From Ectobius pallidus (lineage: Eukaryota; Arthropoda; Insecta; Blattodea; Ectobiidae): a stretch of DNA of 64,000 nucleotides. This document shows, piece by piece, positions 11,512 through 22,100 of this stretch (within the stretch, counting starts at the first letter, position 1; the number at the start of each line of letters is the position of its first letter). The DNA lies in assembly GCA_964059195.1 (NCBI GenBank), contig CAXKWD010000006.1, positions 17,074,129 through 17,138,128 of the forward strand, written 5' to 3'. The notes under the pieces were generated by a model that was not told where the DNA came from, made no database searches, and saw only the letters and a list, made by a program, of their open reading frames with translations. Position numbers and translations under genes: made by a program.

Positions 11512-12108
11512 CACATAACATTCTCTGACGAAATAAAAGTTAGCCTCCTAGTATAATATAATTATTATGTATGACATTTTCTTCATGTAAATTGCTTGTA
11601 AAATCGAAAAGAATATCGTAACTACATTGCATCTCATCCCCGAGGGATACATAATCCAAATAAAATCATATTAATGTACTTACGTAACTTTCTTTACTTT
11701 AAGCAAGGGTAATACATTTTTCTTACGTCACATTCTGATATAGAACAAGAGGCCATATCGCAAAGAACATCTATTCAGAGTGGGTGGCTTATAACTACCC
11801 TTCAGATAGATTTTTTCGAAAAAATGATTCAAATAAAAGTTTTAGCTCTTAGTATAGGCAACCTATGAGCCGTTTTCGAGAAAATTGCGAAGAACGAAAA
11901 TTTCTTCAAGTAAAGTGCTCTTAAAAATAAGACAAACTTGACAGCCAATGTCCGCGTCACATCTCTAAAAGGTACCTGACCCAAATTCAAAGTTTTATTT
12001 TCATATGATTTTACGTTCTGGAGCTAGGCTGTTCACTGAGATATACGCACAGACATGTTTCCAAAAATAGTATTTTAGGATTTAGGAGACCTCAAAACGT
12101 GTATGAAT
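11512..12108 (+). repeat. Dispersed repeat family R3, copy 1
   Basis: Homologous to 56788-57690 and, inverted, to 58681-60470. Shared landmarks in order are aaaagttagcctc, cgtaactttctttacttta, aacaagaggccatat, gagtgggtggcttataact, ttcgagaaaattgcgaag, ataagacaaacttg, ggtacctgaccc, ctggagctaggctgttcac and acagacatgtttcc. No coding potential survives. Sharp ends and target duplication were not found, so the element class is open. Confidence 0.75.
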
Positions 12109-12885
12109 GGTAAAAACTGAACTTCGAATTTGGGAGTAATAAACAATACTTACTCAGCCCGTACCACAAATAAAAATTACTTTCTTACTTTGTTATATAA
12201 AAACAAGCTAATATCTGCGAGATCACTGCATACAATGAATAAACGATCCATGAATGGATTCGTGTTACCATGTTGTGACCAGTGCTACCAATTGTGCATA
12301 AAAGACATAGTTAACATAATTCAGGAAAGCAAAAAGCAGAACAGAATAAAAGCACACGAACTGGATTGCTCCGAATCAAAATTATGTTTTCAATCAATGT
12401 ACATTTCTATTATTTCAATTTACAAACAACTTATATTGTATAAAATAATGTTTCCGTGCTGCTTAATGGCAGCATGTGGCATATTAATCACCACACGTTG
12501 ATGCCTTACTTCTCCAGTAACGAGCAGACGTTTTATCAGATAACATCGCATCCTCATATTAATAGTAAGCATTATATAAAATGAACGATCGTGATTGGTC
12601 TATATCCGAGCAATTGCCAAACGTTATTGGTCAATATCTAACACGCTGCATATGAATGCAATAGTCTTATATTACCTGTGACTATTTGATATATAAAGTT
12701 AATAAACTAGCGGTAAAATCCATTTCTTACTAAATATAAATTATATTTCAATGAATTGAAAACCATATTAAGCAAAGATCATGCTATTAAAAGACACCGA
12801 TGACACATAATCAGTGTAGCTTTTGTCTTTGTGTCTGCTGAAATATTATAGATATAATGCTTACTCGTGAATTGCTGTAAACGTA
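12109..12885. other. No recognised feature (contains a 123-aa orphan frame)
   Basis: A plus-strand frame at 12130-12501 has several Cys pairs (PCCDQCYQLC) and a hydrophobic C-terminus. It has no recognisable family, no neighbouring exon signals that I can identify and an AT-rich composition equal to its surroundings. I do not call it a gene. Confidence 0.5.
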
Positions 12886-13511
12886 CGAGGCGCGTCCATA
12901 AAGTACGTTTTCCTGGTGCTGTTTACGGAAACAAAACACGATTTCAAGGAAATATTTATTGCTAAAGTCACATCAAGCGTTCAACTATTTTTCAACCTAT
13001 TCGCCACCGGAACTGAAACATTTGTCATGCCGTGGAACCAACTTTTGAACACCTGTTTCGTAGAACTCAGCCGCCAGGGATTTGAACCACTCTGTAACAA
13101 ATATCTCCGCCTCTCTGTCATTTCTTGAAGTGCAGGAAAAGATGGAAATCACTGGGAGCGAAATCCGGGCTGTAGGGTGGATGTTTAAACACCTCCTAGC
13201 AAGTCTCCTGCAGAAGTTCGGCTGGGAGGTGTTCACTCTAAAGCCCAGACCTCGGTCCCAGTGATTTTCATCTTTTCCTACACCTCACGAAATGGCAAAG
13301 AATGACAGAGAGGCGAAGGTGGTTGTCACACTTCTATGACACAGGTATTCAAAAGTTGGTCCCACGGTATTACAAATGTCTCAATTCCTGAAGCGAATAT
13401 GTTGAAAATAACCTTAACACTGGCTGTGTCTGTTGCAATAAATATTTCCTTGAAATTCTGTTTTGTTTCTGTAAACTTACTCAGGGAAACTTACTTTATG
13501 GACGTCCCTCA
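12886..13511. mobile_element. Mariner foldback (two 3' ends head to head)
   Basis: A 626-bp element flanked by TA (12884-12885 and 13512-13513). The two halves are inverted copies over about 300 bp each at roughly 75-80% identity by eye. Both ends carry cgtccataaagta next to the tip, and both arms contain the same transposase C-terminal codons pointing outwards. The arrangement equals two mariner 3' halves joined through a short unique centre at about 13190-13215. It has no helix-turn-helix or DDE-bearing portion and cannot encode a transposase. Confidence 0.8.
12990..13128 (-). pseudogene. Mariner transposase C-terminal fragment (left arm)
   Basis: On the minus strand the frame reads FVTEWFKSLAAEFYETGVQK, then LVPRHDKCFSSGGE and, after a stop, VEK. 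Mariner transposases end in a closely similar way (FYxxGIQKLVxRxxKCLxxxGxYVEK). The mirrored right arm at about 13300-13400 on the plus strand shows the matching FYDTGIQKLVPRYYKC-type reading. Only the last 30-40 residues are present in either arm. Confidence 0.65.
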
Positions 13512-13513
13512 TA

Positions 13514-14378
13514 GTTAACTGAGCCTTGACAGAACCACTTCATTGTGTAGTTCCCAGCGATGTATATTGGAAAGTTCATTTTGGAAAGATCTGAAAGTTG
13601 AGGTATATTAAGCACATCAAGTGTTTTCATATGTGCTATTGAGGTGAAGTTCTTATCGAGTTTATAGGAGATGGCAAAGCAAAATTCTATAAAAAAAAGT
13701 GAGTGAAGTAGGAATAAGTCTGGTTCATGTTGAACACATTCTAACACATGCATGGCTGACACACTTCTCAAATAGTCAAAAAATTAAAGTCTCCATATGA
13801 ATACAGAGTCAGTTTTAATATTACACTGTTTAGTAGCAAACATGGCGTTCATATAGTATGTGTGAACCTTACTTGTAGGGAGTTAGGAGGATTTGAGCCA
13901 CTTACTTGTGAAACATGCTCTTGCTGCTAAGTGCACTCAGGGGATGTGTTACGATATCCCACTTTAAATTGCTCTTAATTCTCGCGTTTCTTTACATCGA
14001 CACAATTGCTATCTCTAACACACAACTAGTCGGTGTATCTTCAATAGATACAATAGTCTAATATTCTGTGGTTTCATGAATATATGTATAATGTAAGATT
14101 TATTTCTCATGTTGAAGTCAGGGTCCTGACAACACAGTGCCACGCATCACATTCTGGGCAAGCTGAAGGATATTACAATTCCGAAGACTCATCAACGATC
14201 TGGGTTCTCATTATTATGTGATAAATAGTACCATTTTAACTTTTCAAAACGGAGATGATGAGTTTCCTAAAATGTAGACTGACCTTATTGATTTGTTTAA
14301 TTAATAATGAACATTACCATGTTCCTGACTATGTCAACAATACGTAATATAACGCTTCACATATAACTGGTTATGTAG
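13514..14378. other. No recognised feature
   Basis: AT-rich sequence. A 91-aa minus-strand frame at 13496-13771 overlaps the foldback edge and shows no family signature. Confidence 0.5.
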
Positions 14379-15010
14379 GGCCGCGTCGTATTGTTAATAT
14401 CTAACGTCTCCTGTCGTGCCTGCGAAAAAATTGGAAGGCATTTTAAGAAGAGAATAAGATAAAATCAACATCTTAGATAAAGCGGGGTCTACTCAATACC
14501 ATGCACGTGTGGAAAAGTATACATAGAGCAAGCGGTATGCTCTGTGGATAATAGAAGAAAAGAATACATCACACATCAGAGACAAAACAACACTGAAAAC
14601 TCCGACATAACATCTCATTCAGAAGAAACGGGCCACAACATACTTTTTGATAATTAAAATTTACATGATTTATCATATCACGATAGTCCTTTTATTTCAG
14701 GCACATCACATTAAGAATAGAATATATGAAAAACAATTTTTTATAACACTACTAAAACAAGAAAATAGATGATTCCCCCAACCAGTTACTGAAGCCACAG
14801 ATGTTATTAAGCATCCTGATAACATAAACAGAGAAGACGGCTCCAAGATCAGTGACATCTGGTGGGAAACTATCAAAACGTTCAAGAAAGCACCCACTGA
14901 CGTCATGACAGATGCGATGGTTTTCACTTCGTTTCAATTTTAGTCACTCTCCGAAGGACACGACAGGATGTAAGAAACCTAAACTTAGATATTAACAATA
15001 CGACGCGGCC
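14379..15010. mobile_element. Penelope-like remnant between inverted repeats
   Basis: The unit is bounded by a 26-bp inverted repeat (14379-14404 and 14985-15010) whose core is cgtcgtattgttaatatct. A second inverted pair lies just inside (cctgtcgtg near 14411, cacgacagg near 14960). Between them lies coding sequence for the GIY-YIG end of a Penelope-like element. Penelope elements often carry inverted terminal copies, which may explain the flanks. A composite MITE around a Penelope fragment is the alternative. Confidence 0.65.
14487..14940 (+). pseudogene. GIY-YIG endonuclease domain of a Penelope-like element
   Basis: The frame at 14490 reads VYSIPCTCGKVYIEQ, then SVDNRRKEYITHQ, a short acidic linker, and SHSEETGHNILF. 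This matches the GIY-YIG endonuclease of Penelope-like retroelements (GVYxIPCxCGxxYIGQTxRxxxxRxxEH and SAxAEHxxxxGHxIxF), with YIG changed to YIE. After stops and an AT-rich insertion the family ending is seen again at about 14790-14880 as VIKHPDNINREDGSKISDIW, equal to the usual EIxxxPxNxNREDGxxLSxxW. The reverse transcriptase domain is missing. Stops and the changed glycine make this a dead fragment. Confidence 0.75.
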
Positions 15011-15555
15011 AACAAAGCCGTTATACGTATAATACAGAAAATAGTAACAATAAGGCAAATGAAACTGACTGAAAAAAAAGAAAGACAGTTAGGATGTAAA
15101 AGTAACAAGTATAGAGAATAAGAGAGATAACAAATGAATCACGAGGAACATCTATATTAATAAAAGGAAATGTCTGTCTTCCTTCTGTCTGTCTGTCTGT
15201 CTGTCCGCGATGACCAGCAAAATCTACTGAACGCAGAGATCTGAAATTTTAAACATAGGTGGACCGAAGGGTCGGAAAATGCAACTCGAAGCCGGAATTT
15301 TAATTTTTGCTTTCGTTCGTGAGTTATGAGTGAAAAACGGGCATAAAACGTGTATTTTTTGCGTTTTCGAAGCATCAGTTTTCAGTAATATATTTCAATG
15401 TCAAATCAATTACAGTAGGCTTTGGCTATTGTTGTCATACCTTGGACGTAAAACCAACGCGATCGCTTGAATGTTGTAGCTCACGCTGTTCTATTCATTT
15501 GTTCATAATGCCAAGGCACGCAGACAAATGAAATTTACAACCTACACCTTGGAGG

Positions 15556-15556
<1 letters not shown>

Positions 15557-15609
<53 letters not shown>
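15557..15609 (+). repeat. (ATT)n microsatellite inside Helitron
   Basis: About 17 perfect ATT units. They lie at the same internal position as the (AAT)n of the minus-strand Helitron at 37516-37562. The second H1 unit, at about 15930, lacks it. Confidence 0.9.
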
Positions 15610-16094
15610 AGAGGGATAGTCAATATAGGCCTAAATATGGTCAAACGTTGTTCGATTTGGACGAAACTCACTATACAGGGGTTTTCTGGGCCAAGGACCT
15701 CGAATCTGGGGTCGCTTTTACCAGGCGACGCTATCTAATCGTGGTATGTAATTCACGTGATTTAGGTGTTAATAAATATAATAATATAACTATTATGCTT
15801 TTAATTTTTAATTTTTGAAATAATTATCGCGGGCGATCGCTTGATTTTGTAAGTCCATTCTGGACGATTCATTTCTTTAGAATGTCAAGGCCCGTAGACA
15901 TATGAAATTTTCAACCTACACGGAAGAGGGATAATCAATATAGGCCTAAATATGGTCAAACATCGTTCAATTTGGACGAAACTCACTATACAGAGGTTTT
16001 CAGGGCCAAGGACCTCGAATCTGAGGTCGCTTTTACCAGGCGACGCTATCTAATCGTGGTATGTAAGTCACGTGATTTAGGTGTTAATAAATAT

Positions 16095-17032
16095 TGTAAC
16101 AAAGCCCCAGAAAAAACCGTCCAGAAACTGATAGAAGAAGGACTCGGCTGGAAAGCGCTGGAATTCGAGACATGAAGAAAGGGACGGCCCTCTTATTGCT
16201 CATTGGGGCTGCGCACCGATTGGCGCAGCCTGCTACAGGCACGGCGCGATGAGTGGACAGTGCGCGCTCGTGGGAGGGGCCAGAGGAGGAGCCACGCGCT
16301 AAGGGCTGTGAAGGCGCACAGCGCGGGCATTCTAGACCATGCGCGGGCGGAGAACTTTCGAGACATCGACACTAGAACTTTCGTTAAGACTATATAAGGA
16401 GTGCGAGCAGTCGAGGTGAGACAGTCCGTGAAGATCAGAGTAACAGTGAGTTAGTAGCAGAGAGTCAACGAGAGAACAGTCAGAGTCAGCGAGAGGCAGT
16501 CCGTGAGTAGCTGCGAGAGTCATCGTCAGAGGGTGAGCTGGACGGAGAGGACTGATCAGCGCGGCCTCAAGTGAGTGTGACTTGGGAAGCTGAAGGGCCG
16601 GTGACCATAGAGACTAGCCAACGGAGAGACCAGCGAACGGAAGATCTAGTCAACGGTGAACTAGTGACCGGAGGGACTGGTGAACGAGGGAGCTAGTGAA
16701 CAGAAGAACTGGCGGACTGGACTGGGCTGAGACAGTGCCCTCCGGGGGAACTGTGCGCGACGGGTGGATCGTACAGCGGCAGCGAGGACCGTGGAGCTGA
16801 CCGGCGCGACGTGGAATTATCTCGACTGGTTGTCCGCACAGTGTGTGCGAACGGAACAGTGCTGTAATTAGGACTGAGCACAGTGAGAGTGAGCACTGAA
16901 CAGACAGTGAACTGGCGAACAGTCTGGAGTTTTCTGGCTGTATAGATCACTGTGAAAGGAAATAAAGGAACCTCCATCCTTCAATTAGAAACTTGGTGTT
17001 CTTAATTTGAACCCCGAAGAGCCCTTGTTACA
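16095..17032 (+). repeat. 5' LTR
   Basis: 938 bp, TG...CA ends. A TATATAAG box is at 16391-16398 and an AATAAA polyadenylation signal at 16961-16966, giving the expected U3-R-U5 order. The first third is GC-rich, and the R/U5 part is full of short gtgaac and agtcag variants. Confidence 0.9.
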
Positions 17033-17033
17033 C

Positions 17034-17051
17034 TGGTGTCAGAAGTGGGAT
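17034..17051 (+). promoter_or_regulatory. Primer binding site, tRNA-Leu
   Basis: The 18 bases tggtgtcagaagtgggat, one base after the LTR, are complementary to the 3' end of metazoan tRNA-Leu (...ATCCCACTTCTGACACCA). The match covers all 18 positions as I remember the tRNA. It would prime minus-strand DNA synthesis. Confidence 0.85.
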
Positions 17052-17070
17052 ATAATTGAAGGAACGCAAT

Positions 17071-18117
17071 ATGGAGGACCCGTTAAGATCGTTATTTCAG
17101 CAACTGAACGAGAAACTGGACCAGCGGAACGAAAAAATAGACCGGCAGAACAACGAAATAAGAGAAATTATAAGTGAAATGAAGAACCTGCGCTTAAGCC
17201 CCAAGAAAGAACTCAAGCAGGAACTGAAACCGGCCAAGGAAAGATCGAATGAACCGGGCGGCGAACTGGTGGCCATGAAGAATGAACTAGAGAGAGAGGC
17301 CAAGGTGAAAGATAAGGAAGAGCCGGAAGAGAACATGGCCATCACCGTACCACCAGTTACCGAAAGGGAAGATCACGCCCTGAGTGAACAACAGCGGGAT
17401 GACGAGGACGAGGAACAGACACCGCGGGAAGACATGGACGTAGCACAGACACCGCGGGACGGCGTGGACGAGGAACAGACACCGCGGGACGATGTGGATG
17501 TAGGAGAGGCACCGCGGGACGACGAGGACCAGGAACAGACGCCACGGGACGGCGTGGACGAGGAACAGACACCGCGGGACGACGTGGATGTAGGAGAGGC
17601 GCCGCGGGACGACTTGGACGAGGGACAGACACCGAGGGACGTCATGTCGGGTATGGGACCGACGTGGGAAGAGGTAGCCAGTCGCAGCGCCATCTACGAA
17701 GGCTATGGGAAGCAGCAGGACGCCCTAGTGGTCAGGGACGGGGTCCTGAAAGGAAGCTGGGAGTCTGCGGATTGGAAGGCGACTGCGGAGCACCTAGTCC
17801 TCCCAAGAGCCGGAGTCAAGGAGGTCCTGGAGGAAGTCCACGCAGGAGCGACAGGTGACCGCTTGGGAGTGAACCGGATCCTCGATAAACTGCGGAGAAG
17901 GTTCTACGGGTTGTACCAATGCAGTGACGTCGAGAGGTGGCGTCAAGAATGCGATGCCAGCAGAGGGCCTAGAACTCGCAGCCGTAGGGCCATGTGGCAA
18001 TACAACGTGGCAGGCCCATGCTCCATTACTGATGATGGAAATCGGTACCTGTTTTGGCCATGGATTAGTTCACCAAGTGGCCAGAAGTCTAACGCATCCA
18101 GCGATAGCCAAGAGTGA
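17071..18117 (+). CDS. gag N-terminus fused to integrase remnant (348 aa)
   Basis: The start is set at the ATG at 17071, 20 bp after the primer site; the open frame itself extends 15 bp further upstream without an ATG. Residues 1-60 are highly charged and heptad-like (LFQQLNEKLDQRNEKID), predicting a coiled coil typical of some gag N-termini. Residues about 111-190 are eight 10-residue acidic repeats. From about residue 200 the protein becomes pol-like: ALVVRDGVLKGSWESADWKA, then HLVLPRAGVKEVLEEVHAG and LGVNRILDKLRRRFYG match the region before and inside the integrase zinc finger. The second zinc-finger histidine (GDR for GGH) and two of the cysteines are lost. A short internal deletion joins YNV to AGPCSITDDGNRYL, the start of the integrase core. 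The frame then runs out. A large in-frame deletion therefore removed protease, RT and RNase H while leaving an open frame. It may be expressed, but no enzyme activity is expected. Confidence 0.75.
   Translation: MEDPLRSLFQQLNEKLDQRNEKIDRQNNEIREIISEMKNLRLSPKKELKQELKPAKERSNEPGGELVAMKNELEREAKVKDKEEPEENMAITVPPVTEREDHALSEQQRDDEDEEQTPREDMDVAQTPRDGVDEEQTPRDDVDVGEAPRDDEDQEQTPRDGVDEEQTPRDDVDVGEAPRDDLDEGQTPRDVMSGMGPTWEEVASRSAIYEGYGKQQDALVVRDGVLKGSWESADWKATAEHLVLPRAGVKEVLEEVHAGATGDRLGVNRILDKLRRRFYGLYQCSDVERWRQECDASRGPRTRSRRAMWQYNVAGPCSITDDGNRYLFWPWISSPSGQKSNASSDSQE
17401..17640 (+). repeat. 30-bp coding minisatellite (8 units)
   Basis: Eight in-frame 30-bp units with consensus near gacgtggacgaggaacagac followed by accgcgggac. 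They encode the decapeptide DDVDEEQTPR with variants such as VDVGEAPRDD. Units 3-4 and 6-7 are near duplicates of each other, indicating unequal exchange of unit pairs. Confidence 0.9.
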
Positions 18118-18183
18118 AGATGCTGGTAGTTCACCTGGACCGTCTGGCGGCAAACCATGGGGCACTTCGGGACGAAGGCCCTT
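18115..18183 (+). pseudogene. pol C-terminal stub of the gypsy element
   Basis: In the frame offset from the main ORF the sequence reads VKMLVVHLDRLAANHGALRD and then a stop. Gypsy pol proteins end with MKVVHLDRLAPY-type sequence, so this is the natural terminus left beside the polypurine tract after the internal deletion. Confidence 0.75.
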
Positions 18184-18196
18184 AAGGAGGGGGCAA
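18184..18196 (+). promoter_or_regulatory. Polypurine tract
   Basis: The bases aaggagggggcaa lie directly before the 3' LTR TGTAAC. Such a tract primes plus-strand DNA synthesis in LTR retroelements. Confidence 0.85.
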
Positions 18197-19119
18197 TGTA
18201 ACAAAGCCCCAGAAACTGATAGAAGGACTCGGCTGGAAAGCGCTAGAATTCGAGACATCCAGAAAGGGACGGCCCTCTTATTGCTGATTGGGGCTGCACA
18301 CCGATTGGCGCAGCCTGCTACAGGCACGGCGCGGTGAGTGGACAGTGCGCGCTCGTGGGAGGGGCCAGAGGAGGAGCCACGCGCTAAGGGCTGTGACGGC
18401 GAACCGCGCGGGCATTCTAGACCATGCGCGGGCGGAGAACTTTCGAGACATCGACACTAGAACTTTCGTTAAGACTATATAAGGAGTGCGAGCAGTCGAG
18501 GTGAGACAGTCCGTGAAGAGTCAGAGTGACAGTGAGTTAGTAGCAGAAAGTCAACGAGACAACAGTCAGAGTCAGCGAGAGGCAGTCCGTGAGTAGCGGC
18601 GAGAGTCAGCGTCAGAGGGTGAGCTGGACGGAGAGGACTGATCAGTGCGGCCTCAAGTGAGTGTGACTTGGGGAACTGAAGGGCCGGTGACCGTAGAGAC
18701 TAGCCAACGGGGAGACCAGGGAACGGAATATCTAGTCAACGGTGAACTAGTGACCGGAGGGACTGGTGAACGAGGGAGCTAGTGAACAGAAGAACTGGTG
18801 GACTGGACTGGGCTGAGACAGTGCCGTCTCGGGGAACTCTGCGCGACGGGTGGATCGTACAGCGGCAGCGAGGACTGTGGAGCTGACCGGCGTGACGTGG
18901 AATTATCTCGACTGGGAGTCCGCACAGTGAGTGCGAACGGAACAGTGCTGTAATTAGGACTGAGCACAGTGAGAGTGAGCACTGAACAGGACAGTGAATT
19001 GGCGAACAGTCTGGAGTTTCCTGGCTGTATAGATCACTGTGAAAGGAAATAAAGGAACCTCCATCCTTCAATTAGAAACTTGGTGTTCTGATTTTGAACC
19101 CCGACGAGCCCTTGTTACA
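18197..19119 (+). repeat. 3' LTR
   Basis: 923 bp, matching the 5' LTR throughout. It has TATATAAG at about 18476-18483 and AATAAA at 19048-19053. Compared with the 5' LTR it lacks a short aaaaaaccgtccag segment near the start and carries scattered substitutions. Confidence 0.9.
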
Positions 19120-19199
19120 ATATAATGATTTAACTATTATGCTCTTAATTTTTAATTTTCTAAATAATTATCGCGGGCGAAGCCACGGGCACATGCCAG

Positions 19200-22100
19200 T
19201 ATCAAATATGTTTACATTCTGCCCAGTTATATTGCTTTATTTGTATAGGGTGTTATGTTTCCAATTGATAAATTAGCATTTTGCTGACAACCGAATTGTT
19301 GTTATCCGGATAAAAATTAGTTTATTAACTGAGGCAATATGTAAATTTACAACAATCAACAATGAACAATTATCTTTTGTCCATCAACAGTATAACAGTC
19401 AATGAGATAACTAGATATTGACTTTTTAACCAAAATTTTTCGTAGGTACAAAATTAACAGTTAACATGGAGTTGTTGGCAATATTACAGTTTGAGTAATC
19501 GGATCCAATTTAGAGAGGTTTCAAAGTTTGAGTAGGTGGATAAGCATACGTATGTGGTAAATAGACACAGAAAATAAGAATTAATTATAATCGAATATAA
19601 CAATCCAGATAACTGTAAACAATATCCAAGTAACTTTTGTTCAAATTTCAGTTAACTGTTTTATTTGCTCTGCAGTTACTTGTCTGAGCAGTTAACGGCT
19701 AATTCATTAGTTGTGTAAAAGGAAATGTGATTGCGTGAATGTGTTTTCAGCATTGCCTCTTATTTTAACTACTTACAGTTAACAGAACAGGTTAAAGATG
19801 CGTGCATGTTGTTGATTGTGACTAAATGTATATGAGAGTCATTACCTTGGAACCCGGTGCTCCGGAGTTTATGAACAGGATTAAGTGAATAAATTGTTGT
19901 AATAACTCAGACAGACAGCTTAACACAGGCTGGATAATTACCCGAGCAAACACCACAGCAACGTGCCATTTATTTTATTATATGACATTTTCATGGATCA
20001 CCTTCATGCGTATAATAAATCAACAAATAAAGGAAGTAGCAAACAGTACCATCCCTTATTTTAATTTCTTCTTAGTATGCAAATGTGGAATGTAGCTACA
20101 GGTCCGGATTATTTAAGCACAATTATAGAAATAAAATGCTGATATAAGTTCCTACGGATGAGTGGGAAATAGAAAATTTCGATCTTGATGTTGCGGATGT
20201 GTTCAATTACTGGATCCGGTGAAATAAGATATTCAGTACCGTAATGATGGCAAGAATTTACGCACAAACAGTTGACCGCACGTGCGATGAAGGAAACGAT
20301 AGCAATAAGGCGGTGATTGGTGGCTGACCTAACAATTTAATTCTGAAACATCCCATGGCGAACTAGAGCAGGTGGATATAAAGAAACAATACACCACCCA
20401 TTCCGAAATTTCCCACTTCTGAAATATCCCCCACGTGGTCGGAAATCAAATCCGGGCGGCAGGAGTGGAGTGTAGGTAATTTACAAGACATTATTTAGAA
20501 GATGTTAGTCATCACATTTTTTAAAAAGTTCATGGAATAACGAGGCATGGAAAGTACACAACTTCTGCTACTAAAAATATAGTTTATACAAAAATGTAAT
20601 TAAAAAACAAATCATGATACAGCTTTATCTTACATAATTCTTTCGATTTCCCTTACTATGACATTCCTAAGGCCTAATATAAAGTACGTAGGCATTTAAA
20701 GCATCTGTTAGAAGTTGCTTTCACCAATGTCAGTACAGATCTGACAGTAAAAAAAAAAAAGTAAAGTAAGAAAGCATTCCATAGATCCCATAAAAGTCAG
20801 ATTCCTATAGGATGTGGAACTTGTCAAAGCATTAAACAGAATTACATTTATAAACTATTAACCAATTAGCATATTATGTCATAAAATCATCAACAGAGTA
20901 GAAGCTGTGTGCATTAAATATTTCTTAATCAATAATTTCATTTCTTTTGGTTTGTTGGTAATTTTTTAATCTCTTTTGGAAGTTTGTTAAATAATTTAAT
21001 TGCAGTACTATTCCAGTAATATTCCTCAGTGTTGTACCGGTTACTTTACCCAAAACTAATTTATTAGTTCCCAGATCCGTAGACTATGGAGGAAAACAGA
21101 ACCGAAGAAAAATCAGTTATAATTAATAAATAATTAAAAGCACCAAAATACTTAACAGGGGTTTTTATTACCCAAAAAGACATTTAAATAGCAATAGGCT
21201 TCAATCAGTATGAATTCAATCACATTTACAACAATTCCATAATTATGTTAAAAACAGATAAAATGGCTGATATAAAAAGTACATACAAATTTTACATGTA
21301 AATTTAAAATAATGCTTTGCCCTAAATATATATTTAAAGTGTAATATAGAATAACATTGCCAAAATAGAATTTACGTCACTGACTTACGTAAGGAGTGGA
21401 GACTAGTAGCTATAAATAACTGTACCTTTGGTACGCTACATTCCTGCCGTGAGAAAACAATATGCCCTACATTCTGTTCTGAGTGATAGCATCGGTAAAG
21501 AAATAACTTAACATCACGAAAACAGAAAACTAATCAAAAACGGAGCATAATGAAGTAGAGAATGAACAAAACTAATTAAAGAAAAAACAAGAAAAATGTC
21601 CAAGTGGACACTTGCTTAAGGCTTAGAAAAATGTATTAATTTATCACTGTAACATTACTTACATGAAAAAAAAAGGCAGAAGTCCGGAGTTGAGTTCACT
21701 AATAGAAAAAACACTACATATTCGTTATACTGTAGAGATCTCACTTAGTAAAGCAATTACGGGCGTTTGCCCGAAGATAACTGACGCGAAGCTAGCAGGC
21801 TTATTCTTCCGATCTGTCCATGGCGACGGCTGACGGCGATCTCCTCGCTCGCAAAAACAAACCCGGAACACAACTCCCAAGGAAAAGAAAAAATGGCGAA
21901 CCGGAAGTGATGCTATCACTCATAACATACGAGGCTATTACCAATATTACATCGAAAAGATTACGAAAATTAAATACATAATTAGTAAGTAAGAAAATAA
22001 TTAATAGAATTTAAGAAAAACAAATAAACATTAATAAAACAATAAAAAAAAACAGAAAGATATAACTATCAAACAGCTGAATTTAATATTTGAACGACCA

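Larger units (their letters stand above)
16095..19119 (+). mobile_element. Ty3/gypsy-type LTR retrotransposon, internally deleted
   Basis: A 3025-bp element bounded by two LTRs of 938 and 923 bp that begin TGTAACAAAGCCCC and end CTTGTTACA. A 4-bp target duplication, atat, flanks it (16091-16094 and 19120-19123). The order is 5' LTR, tRNA-Leu primer site, one ORF fusing a gag N-terminus to integrase residues, a stub of the pol C-terminus, a polypurine tract and the 3' LTR. Protease, reverse transcriptase, RNase H and most of integrase are gone. The 4-bp duplication, LTR structure and integrase type support Ty3/gypsy. The LTRs remain highly similar by eye, so the insertion is fairly young. It interrupts Helitron H1. 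Confidence 0.9.
15151..19199 (+). mobile_element. Helitron H1 (composite, split by LTR retrotransposon)
   Basis: The 5' end is A followed by TCTATATTAATAAAAGG and a (GTCT)n run, the usual Helitron TC start with A before it. The 3' end at 19160-19199 has the short hairpin cgcgg-gcgaag-ccacg followed by gcacatgccag and a T, a CTAG-type end with one substitution (CCAG). Internal sequence is non-coding and shared with other H1 copies at 33565-34186 and 34187-37971. This locus is a head-to-tail pair. A first unit ends prematurely at about 15831 in cgcgggcga. A second unit, lacking its own 5' part, runs from 15832 through the gypsy insertion (16095-19119) to 19199. No Rep/helicase gene is present. 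Confidence 0.7.

Noticed and set aside
12130..12501. 123-aa frame as a host gene
   Set aside because: AT-rich composition equal to flanks, no family signature, no splice or neighbouring exon support.
15157..15375. Recurrent frame with RTDRQTDRR as a conserved protein
   Set aside because: It is the translation of the (GTCT)n/(GACA)n Helitron 5' region and recurs only because the repeat does.
17357..17693. Minus-strand frames rich in Pro, Arg and Ser
   Set aside because: They are antisense shadows of the 30-bp coding repeat in the gag frame.
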